A stretch of DNA of 64,000 bases from Thiotrichales bacterium (GTDB taxonomy: Bacteria; Pseudomonadota; Gammaproteobacteria; Thiomicrospirales; Thiomicrospiraceae), in the NCBI GenBank assembly GCA_016938655.1, contig JAFGUG010000011.1, positions 395,367 to 459,366 on the forward strand, read 5' to 3'. The notes under the pieces are model-generated. The model saw only the letters and a list, made by a program, of their open reading frames with translations, was not told the origin of the DNA and did not search any database. The position numbers and the translations under genes were made by a program. Every line of letters starts with the position of its first letter. Position 1 is the first letter of the stretch. Shown piece by piece: positions 58,344-64,000 of this stretch.

Positions 58344-59594
58344 TTAGTGTTTTGACTCGTGTATATGATGCGCATTGGAATCGGTCTCGGTGTCGGGTTT
58401 TTGGTCAATCTCATGCAAAATCCATTCACGCAGATAACGTTTTAGATGGGTGAGTTGATGTCCATCAATCACGCCGACATTCAGCAGTTTGGCTTTGGGT
58501 AGGTTAGCGCCAATCAGCTCGGTGGTGACCAGTAACGAATGTGCAGTGGCACCGCCCAACCGGTTTCTAAGGCTGTCTAAACGTTGTAGGTGTAAGTTGA
58601 TGTTGACGTTGTTACCGGTTTTACACTCCACCACAAACAGTTGATTGTTGGCAATAAACAGTACATCTGCTTCATCGTAAGCGTTTTCACGTTGCAACTT
58701 TACGCCAAACGCCACCTCTTTAATTTTTTCAATTTCCGCTTTCAGTTCTAACACGGTTCGGTAGGTAAAGTACTCGAGCCAGCCGCCTTCAAAAAAGGTG
58801 CGTTTCCAGCTGTCGTTTTCAGGCAGAGGGTAGGTTTCGTTATTTTCGGTTTTAAGATGCAAGACGTTTTGGTTGTGCAGTTTTCTTAAAAAGCCAACCA
58901 GTAGATCGGCTTTTAAACGGCTATGGGTGTTGTTGATGTCGTTAAGGTAGTAATGCTCTTTGTGTTTAATGAGCTTAATCGATTTACCGCGTGCAAACCT
59001 TGTCGAGAAGTGTTGATAGGTATTGAGCGCAAATTGTTGCAAGATGATTTTTTCGATGGCGTTTACCAAGTTATTGGCAAAGTTCGCTTGACTGGCCGTG
59101 AGGCGCACCGGATGACAGTGTTCAATGCCGTGCGCGTGTAAAAATTCCCCAAGCTCAATGTTTTCGGCAATATTAAATTCTGGCAGGCCTGCGGGTTGTA
59201 TCCATTTAAATTGGTCGTTGGGCAAAAGATAGTAAAGCCCTGCTTCGGTGTTTTCAAACGCTTTAAAGGCGCCCAGTGCATAGAGTTGACTGGCGCAACT
59301 GAGGTTAATTGCCAGTTGATTACGTGGCGTGTTTTTTACTAAGTCTTGCAAGTTTACGACAATCTCATTCAATTCAAATGCGGGCTCCGTTAAGCACAAT
59401 TTGGGGTTAATGTTGTGGGCTTGGTAGATACTGGCTAAGCGGTTGGCTTGGTCTACAAAGTTCTCGGTGTACACAATCAAAACCGTTTTTACCACCAAAC
59501 GCTCGTCCAAAATAGGGCCTAAATTAGGCGCCATCTCACGGTTCACAAAAATCAGATGTGTACTGTACTGGTTAATGACGGTGGCTTTTTTCAT
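58344..59594 (-). CDS. DUF1887 CARF-type nuclease (VC1899/Card1-like)
   Basis: A 416-residue protein of the DUF1887 family (Card1/Can2 relatives; V. cholerae VC1899). The N-terminal CARF-like Rossmann part (about 8-140) has INLSCASQLYALGAF where canonical CARF proteins carry NxTGGTKxM. A middle winged-helix-like part (160-265) is followed by a PD-(D/E)xK nuclease: Glu274 in GGWLEYFTY, Asp310 in YDEADVLFI, and Glu323/Lys325 in VECKTG. The third of three close ATG codons is chosen (59594) for its AAGGAAG; 59624 is the longest. No CRISPR or cas gene is near. It is the first gene of a pair with rluA. Confidence 0.82.
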   Translation of the reverse strand: MKKATVINQYSTHLIFVNREMAPNLGPILDERLVVKTVLIVYTENFVDQANRLASIYQAHNINPKLCLTEPAFELNEIVVNLQDLVKNTPRNQLAINLSCASQLYALGAFKAFENTEAGLYYLLPNDQFKWIQPAGLPEFNIAENIELGEFLHAHGIEHCHPVRLTASQANFANNLVNAIEKIILQQFALNTYQHFSTRFARGKSIKLIKHKEHYYLNDINNTHSRLKADLLVGFLRKLHNQNVLHLKTENNETYPLPENDSWKRTFFEGGWLEYFTYRTVLELKAEIEKIKEVAFGVKLQRENAYDEADVLFIANNQLFVVECKTGNNVNINLHLQRLDSLRNRLGGATAHSLLVTTELIGANLPKAKLLNVGVIDGHQLTHLKRYLREWILHEIDQKPDTETDSNAHHIHESKH

Positions 59595-59858
59595 ATTAGC
59601 TTCCTTCATGGCCGCTTCTTTCATAACGATGAGTAACCTTAATTCGTTGGTTTGAGTATGGCAACGTTGCTTGCTTTCATTCTAAAGTGATTTAGTGGAA
59701 TGAGTCAGCGTTATTTTTATATCCGCATCATCCATTTTTGCTAAAAACCCCGCATATTCATCGATAACATTCTGCACAGTTGCAAGCTCCGCGTGTATTA
59801 TAGTTGCCTATGAAATATTCTAACTTTCCTATCCAATTTCGATGCAGATAATCCAATT

Positions 59859-60728
59859 ATGAAAACCCCAAGTAGAATCTTACCGTTGGTCGAAGATGGG
59901 TTAGTCGATGAAGTGATTCGTCGCCTAATGAGTGGCAAAGAGGCCGATGTCTTTATGGTGCGTTGCGGTGATGAAATTCGCTGTGCCAAGGTCTATAAAG
60001 AGGCCAGCAAACGCAGTTTCAAAAAAGCCGTAGAGTACCAAGAGGGCCGCAAGGTGCGTAACAGTCGCCGCCAACGTGCCATGGAAAAAGGCTCTAAGTT
60101 TGGTCGTCAACAACAAGAAGACATCTGGCAAAATGCCGAGGTTGACGCGTTGTATACCTTGGCCAATGCCGGTGTGCGCGTGCCGCAACCCTATGGCTGT
60201 TTTGACGGTGTGTTGATTATGGAACTCATTACCGATGACAATGGCGATGTGGCTCCACGTTTAAATGACGTGGATATGTCCGCTGAACAAGCCATTGAAG
60301 ATCACACCGAGATGATGGAGAACATCAAACTCATGCTGTGTGCCGGTTTGATTCATGGGGATTTATCGGAGTTTAACGTGTTGGTGGATGATTACGGCCC
60401 AGTGGTGATTGATCTGCCGCAAGCGGTGGATGCCGCAGCGAACAACAACGCCAAACGTATGTTAACGCGTGATATTAACAACATGACTAACTACTACTCG
60501 CAGTACGCCCCCGAACTCAAACAGACCCAATACGCTAAAGAGATGTGGGCGCTGTTTGAAGCGGGAGAGCTCACACCCGATACCGAATTAACCGGCGAAT
60601 ATGATGTGATTGAAGCCGATGCGGATGTGGATTCGGTCATGGAAGAGATTAAAGCCGCGTTTGAAGAGGAGCAAAAACGCCAAGAGCGTATGCGTGGGCC
60701 AAGTGATGATGAAGACGAGTCGCGTTAA
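59859..60728 (+). CDS. RIO1-like serine protein kinase
   Basis: A 289-residue kinase of the bacterial RIO1-like group (PA4780-type). Motifs: GKEADVFMVRCGDEIRCAKVYKE with the ATP-binding Lys, catalytic loop HGDLSEFNVLV, and metal-binding VIDLPQAVDA. A basic insert (VRNSRRQRAMEKGSKFGRQQQ) and an acidic C-terminal tail (DDEDESR) are typical. Its bacterial substrates are unknown. It is followed 31 bases later by the RNase H gene. Confidence 0.9.
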   Translation: MKTPSRILPLVEDGLVDEVIRRLMSGKEADVFMVRCGDEIRCAKVYKEASKRSFKKAVEYQEGRKVRNSRRQRAMEKGSKFGRQQQEDIWQNAEVDALYTLANAGVRVPQPYGCFDGVLIMELITDDNGDVAPRLNDVDMSAEQAIEDHTEMMENIKLMLCAGLIHGDLSEFNVLVDDYGPVVIDLPQAVDAAANNNAKRMLTRDINNMTNYYSQYAPELKQTQYAKEMWALFEAGELTPDTELTGEYDVIEADADVDSVMEEIKAAFEEEQKRQERMRGPSDDEDESR

Positions 60729-60759
60729 GATAGAGTGTTAAAAGGGTAAAAGGTTAAAA

Positions 60760-61548
60760 ATGGCAAAGAAGTTTTATGTGGTTTGGCAGGGCAGAACGCC
60801 GGGCATTTACACCGACTGGAATAGTTGTAAAGCACAAGTAGAAAAGTTTGCAGGCGCACGCTACAAGTCCTTTCCTACGAAAGCGGAAGCGCAACAGGCG
60901 TTTGGAAGTTCAGCTTCAAGCTCACTAAGTTCACCTGCAAAATCTAGCAGCACGGTTAAAAAGAAACCTGCGGTAAACGGCATTAAAACCTACACCGCCG
61001 CAGAAATCGACAAAATGGTGTTAGACGTAAAATTCTTTACCGATGGCGGTTGTGAACCTAATCCAGGGCAAGCGGGATCGGGCATGGCAATTTATCGTAA
61101 TGAATATGGCTCAGAACAGATTTCCGAACTCTGGTACGGGCTTTATAACCCGGTGGGCACCAACAACACCGCAGAATTAAACGCCCTACATCAAGCGTTA
61201 ATGATGGCCAAAACCGAATCCGAACAGGGTAAAAGTGTGGCCATTTTTTGTGACTCTAAATATTCCATACAGTGTGTCACCCAATGGGCGATTGGTTGGG
61301 AGAAAAAGGGCTGGAAAAAAGCCGGCGGCGAGATTAAGAACTTAGAAATGATTAAAGCGATGTTTGCCCTGCACCAAACGCTAAAAAACAAAATACAAGT
61401 GTTGCACGTTAACGGCCATGTAGGCGTGGAAGGCAATGAACTGGCCGACCGTATGTCGATGATGGCCATTAAACAACAAGAACCGGATTTTAAACGCTAC
61501 GCCGATAAAATTAACGTGGCCGAAATTTTAGCCATGCAAGCCGGCTAA
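60760..61548 (+). CDS. Ribonuclease H with N-terminal viroplasmin domain
   Basis: A 262-residue RNase H type 1. Residues 4-45 form a viroplasmin/hybrid-binding domain (KKFYVVWQGRTPGIYTDWNSCKAQVEKFAGARYKSF), then a Ser-rich linker (48-72). The RNase HI domain (about 88-235) has the catalytic residues in FTDGGCEPNPG, NNTAELNAL, CDSKYSIQC and NELADRM. This architecture is that of eukaryotic RNase H1 and some bacterial enzymes. It would degrade RNA in RNA-DNA hybrids. It is co-directional with the RIO kinase. Confidence 0.9.
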   Translation: MAKKFYVVWQGRTPGIYTDWNSCKAQVEKFAGARYKSFPTKAEAQQAFGSSASSSLSSPAKSSSTVKKKPAVNGIKTYTAAEIDKMVLDVKFFTDGGCEPNPGQAGSGMAIYRNEYGSEQISELWYGLYNPVGTNNTAELNALHQALMMAKTESEQGKSVAIFCDSKYSIQCVTQWAIGWEKKGWKKAGGEIKNLEMIKAMFALHQTLKNKIQVLHVNGHVGVEGNELADRMSMMAIKQQEPDFKRYADKINVAEILAMQAG

Positions 61549-61658
61549 CCATCGCTTTATTATGGGCTTGGTAACGGCTTAATAACGGTTAAATAACGTC
61601 TTTAAAACAGCTTAAAGCCCTTAAACCCGATTATTAAACGGTTTGCTTATGAACCTTA

Positions 61659-61668
61659 GCAGGCCTGT
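61659..61668. repeat. Iterated palindrome variant GCAGGCCTGT upstream of selD
   Basis: One mismatch, with the frequent left flank CTTA, 27 bases before the selD start and hence in its leader. Confidence 0.7.
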
Positions 61669-61694
61669 TCAGATTATAGAAATAAGGAAAAACC

Positions 61695-62765
61695 ATGTTG
61701 AAAACAACCGATATTGCAGGCATTAAATTAACCGAATACAGTCATGGTGCGGGTTGCGGCTGCAAAATCTCGCCCATGGTGCTCGACAGCATTTTAAAAA
61801 CCAGCATGGCGATTACCCCAAACCCAAATTTATTAGTCGGTAACAGCACTAAAGACGATGCCGCCGCCTACGATTTAGGTAATGGCACCTCGGTATTAAG
61901 TACCACCGATTTCTTTATGCCGATTGTCGATGACCCGTTTACCTTTGGGCAAATTGCCGCCACCAACGCCATTAGCGATATCTATGCCATGGGCGGTAAG
62001 CCGTTAATGGCGATTGCCATTTTTGGTTGGCCAATTGATAAGTTACCGGCAGAGGTTGGCCAGCAAGTGATTGAAGGCGGACGTGCTACCTGTGAAGCGG
62101 CCGGTATTCCATTAGCGGGTGGGCACTCGATTGATGCACCCGAACCGATTTTTGGGTTAGCCGTTACCGGTATTGTTGATAACAAACATTTAAAAATGAA
62201 CGCCTCAGCCGAAGTAGGCTGTGAGCTGTTTTTAACCAAACCGATTGGCATTGGTATTTTAACCACCGCTCAAAAACAGAAAAAAATTCAACCAGGGCAC
62301 ATGCAAATGGCGATTGAAGCGATGACTACCTTGAATAAAGCCGGCAGTGATTTTGCCAAAATTGATGGTGTCACCGCGTTAACCGATGTGACCGGCTTTG
62401 GTGTCTTGGGGCATTTGATTGAGATTTGTGAGGGCAGTAACATTGCCGCACAAATTGAATTTGATAAGGTACCAATTCTGCCGAATGTTTTAGAGTATTT
62501 GGCGCAAGGTTGCACACCGGGCGGCACCGGGCGTAACTATGACAGTTACGGACACAAAGTCTCCGGCCTGTTCGATTCAAGCGTGAGCGAAACGCAGAAG
62601 ATGATTTTGTGCGATCCGCAAACATCAGGCGGTTTATTGGCGGCGGTGCGCCCCGATGCGGTCGCCGAGTTTAAAGCGGCCGCTGAAAAACACGGTTTGT
62701 ATTTAGAACCGATTGGCAAAACGCTTTCTACCAGTGAACAGACCCATTGGGTTGAGGTTATTTAA
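61695..62765 (+). CDS. selD: Selenide, water dikinase
   Basis: Makes selenophosphate from selenide and ATP for selenocysteine and selenouridine. 356 residues with the active-site [10 protein letters not shown] (Cys21 and Lys24; this is the cysteine form, not selenocysteine), [21 protein letters not shown], and the AIRS-type C-terminal half with QTSGGLL. The start has AAGGAAAAA ahead. Its stop overlaps the selU start by one base. Confidence 0.95.
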   Translation: MLKTTDIAGIKLTEYSHGAGCGCKISPMVLDSILKTSMAITPNPNLLVGNSTKDDAAAYDLGNGTSVLSTTDFFMPIVDDPFTFGQIAATNAISDIYAMGGKPLMAIAIFGWPIDKLPAEVGQQVIEGGRATCEAAGIPLAGGHSIDAPEPIFGLAVTGIVDNKHLKMNASAEVGCELFLTKPIGIGILTTAQKQKKIQPGHMQMAIEAMTTLNKAGSDFAKIDGVTALTDVTGFGVLGHLIEICEGSNIAAQIEFDKVPILPNVLEYLAQGCTPGGTGRNYDSYGHKVSGLFDSSVSETQKMILCDPQTSGGLLAAVRPDAVAEFKAAAEKHGLYLEPIGKTLSTSEQTHWVEVI

Positions 62766-63880
62766 TGCCCGTTAAACTCACCGAATTTACCGCCGAACTG
62801 CCGCAAACCGATGATTTTCTTTCGATTGTTTTAAACAACACGCCGTTGATTGATGTGCGTGCACCGGTCGAGTTTGCGCAAGGGGCATTCCCATCGGCGA
62901 TAAATTTGCCGTTAATGACCGACCAAGAACGCCATCAGGTTGGGTTACGGTACATGCAAAACGGCAATGCCGCAGCGGTTGAGTTGGGGCATAAACTGGT
63001 TAACGAAACCGCTCGTGCGCCCAGAGTGGAAGCTTGGAGTGCATTTATGGATGCCAATCCCGATGCGCTTCTTTACTGCTTCAGAGGCGGAATGCGCTCC
63101 AAAATCTCTCAGCAATGGTTGCAAGACAGTGGTCGTGAAATTGTCCGTTTAAAAGGCGGGTACAAAGCCTTTAGACGTTACTTGATTGACTTTTTAGACG
63201 CGGTACCCAAAACGTTTACTGCCAAAGGTATTCAGCCGATTGTGTTGGCAGGGCGTACCGGTTCTGGTAAAACCTTGGTGGTCAAACAGATAGAAAACAC
63301 GATTGATCTAGAGGGTTTAGCACACCATCGAGGTTCCGCGTTTGGGCGACATGCCACACCGCAACCAACCCAGATAAATTTTGAAAACACACTTTCAATG
63401 GCATTCATTCGGTTTTTAGAAACCCCTTTTAAGTCGTTGATTTTAGAGGATGAAGGACGCAATATTGGTTCGGTTAACTTCTCGAGAGAGACGTTTGATT
63501 ATTTAAAAAGCGGGCCACGCATTATTGTCGAAACGTCACTTGAAGAACGCACAGCCATTACCTTGGATGAGTATGTGGTTGAAGCGCAAAAAGAGTATCC
63601 AACGCTTGAAGCATGGGTTGAGTTTATGCAGGCGGCCTTTGGTCGTATTCGCAAGCGCTTGGGCGGAGAGCGCTATCAAAGAGTGGTTAAACAGTTTGAC
63701 CTAGCAATGCAATTGCAAGCCCAAAATGGTGACCTTGATGGTCATAAAGCTTGGATAGAAACGTTGTTGGTTGAGTATTACGACCCGATGTACGACTACC
63801 AAATGCAAAAGGGTGACTATTCGGTTTTGTTTAAAGGCACCATTCCAGAAGTCGTGGCGTTTATTAAAACGATTGCTTAA
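62765..63880 (+). CDS. selU: tRNA 2-selenouridine synthase
   Basis: Replaces sulfur by selenium at the 2-thiouridine of tRNA-Lys, -Glu and -Gln, through a geranylated intermediate, using selenophosphate. 371 residues: N-terminal rhodanese domain with the catalytic Cys in LLYCFRGGMRSKISQQWL, then a P-loop domain GRTGSGKT. It is translationally coupled to selD (TAATG). It acts on the tRNAs that MnmA (42.9 kb) thiolates. Also called mnmH. Confidence 0.95.
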   Translation: MPVKLTEFTAELPQTDDFLSIVLNNTPLIDVRAPVEFAQGAFPSAINLPLMTDQERHQVGLRYMQNGNAAAVELGHKLVNETARAPRVEAWSAFMDANPDALLYCFRGGMRSKISQQWLQDSGREIVRLKGGYKAFRRYLIDFLDAVPKTFTAKGIQPIVLAGRTGSGKTLVVKQIENTIDLEGLAHHRGSAFGRHATPQPTQINFENTLSMAFIRFLETPFKSLILEDEGRNIGSVNFSRETFDYLKSGPRIIVETSLEERTAITLDEYVVEAQKEYPTLEAWVEFMQAAFGRIRKRLGGERYQRVVKQFDLAMQLQAQNGDLDGHKAWIETLLVEYYDPMYDYQMQKGDYSVLFKGTIPEVVAFIKTIA

Positions 63881-63893
63881 TCTATAAAAGCAA

Positions 63894-63903
63894 GCAGGCC
63901 TGC
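63894..63903. repeat. Iterated palindrome after selU
   Basis: Exact GCAGGCCTGC 14 bases after the selU stop codon, followed by GCAGTTAACTGC, a separate 12-base palindrome at 63904-63915. Confidence 0.8.
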
Positions 63904-63930
63904 GCAGTTAACTGCTTGGATCGCAATGTT

Positions 63931-64000
63931 TTGGTTATAAAACGTCTACTCTTTTTACAGCCGTTTATCATTGGTTATAACCAACATGAGTTATAACCAA
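63931..64000. promoter_or_regulatory. Cluster of TTGGTTATAA repeats, operator-like
   Basis: TTGGTTATAA at 63931-63940, the perfect palindrome TTGGTTATAACCAA at 63971-63984, and a half site GTTATAACCAA at 63990-64000. The spacing of 40 and about 19-20 bases is close to whole helix turns. They may be operators for a gene beyond the right edge. Confidence 0.5.

Noticed and set aside
61695..61764. Selenocysteine codon in selD
   Set aside because: The active-site position is an ordinary Cys codon (GAGCGCK), with no in-frame TGA.

Overview
The window is a stretch of a gammaproteobacterial chromosome. The base composition is moderate (roughly 43-45% GC by eye). The gene orders mutL-miaA-hfq-hflX-hflK-hflC-hisZ-purA, rnfABCDGE-nth and mnmA-hflD are typical of Gammaproteobacteria. 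Monomeric isocitrate dehydrogenase, Rnf, the FrmA/FghA formaldehyde pair and SelD/SelU would fit a marine or sulfur-oxidising lineage such as the Thiomicrospira/Hydrogenovibrio/Thiomicrorhabdus group, but that placement is inference. No rRNA, tRNA, CRISPR array, prophage or intact insertion sequence was found.

Layout. 0-8.3 kb: end of an unknown gene, serA, small conserved proteins, a LysE-type exporter, a YaiL-like protein, the glutathione-dependent formaldehyde pathway (4.2-6.2 kb), then djlA, ppiC and a cold-shock/DUF1294 protein on the minus strand. 8.6-18.6 kb: glnS, DUF3010, dbpA, bcp, a CHASE-PAS histidine kinase coupled to a response-regulator/SpoIIE phosphatase, and an exported rhodanese. 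18.6-27.4 kb, minus strand: the complete rnfABCDGE-nth operon behind metG. 27.7-41.8 kb: a STAS protein, the Mrp/ApbC ATPase, then the mutL...purA housekeeping cluster and ppiD. 41.9-50.1 kb: a cupin, hflD, mnmA, rluE, monomeric icd, a Phd/YefM-RelE toxin-antitoxin pair, 7Fe ferredoxin and a large FAD oxidoreductase. 50.1-56.7 kb is the accessory part: an exonuclease-BRCT gene with a small partner and attC-like ends, two MITE-like repeats flanking a membrane-protein gene, gltS, a histidine-rich membrane protein and a lipoprotein hydrolase. 56.7-64 kb: mtfA, rluA, a DUF1887 (VC1899/Card1-like) CARF-type nuclease with no CRISPR nearby, a RIO kinase, a viroplasmin-RNase H protein and selD-selU.

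The most striking pattern cuts across all of these regions. The palindrome GCAGGCCTGC occurs 16 times exactly, and its core CAGGCCTG about 27 times, where fewer than one is expected. It lies both in genes and between them. Intergenic copies often sit at the apex of longer hairpins, including terminators. Four 32-33 bp derivatives, in which an extra small hairpin of about 20 bp splits the palindrome, are all in the 47.8-56.7 kb stretch. This looks like a genome-wide iterated palindrome (uptake signal, nucleoid-protein site or REP-type element) with a mobile or expanding derivative.
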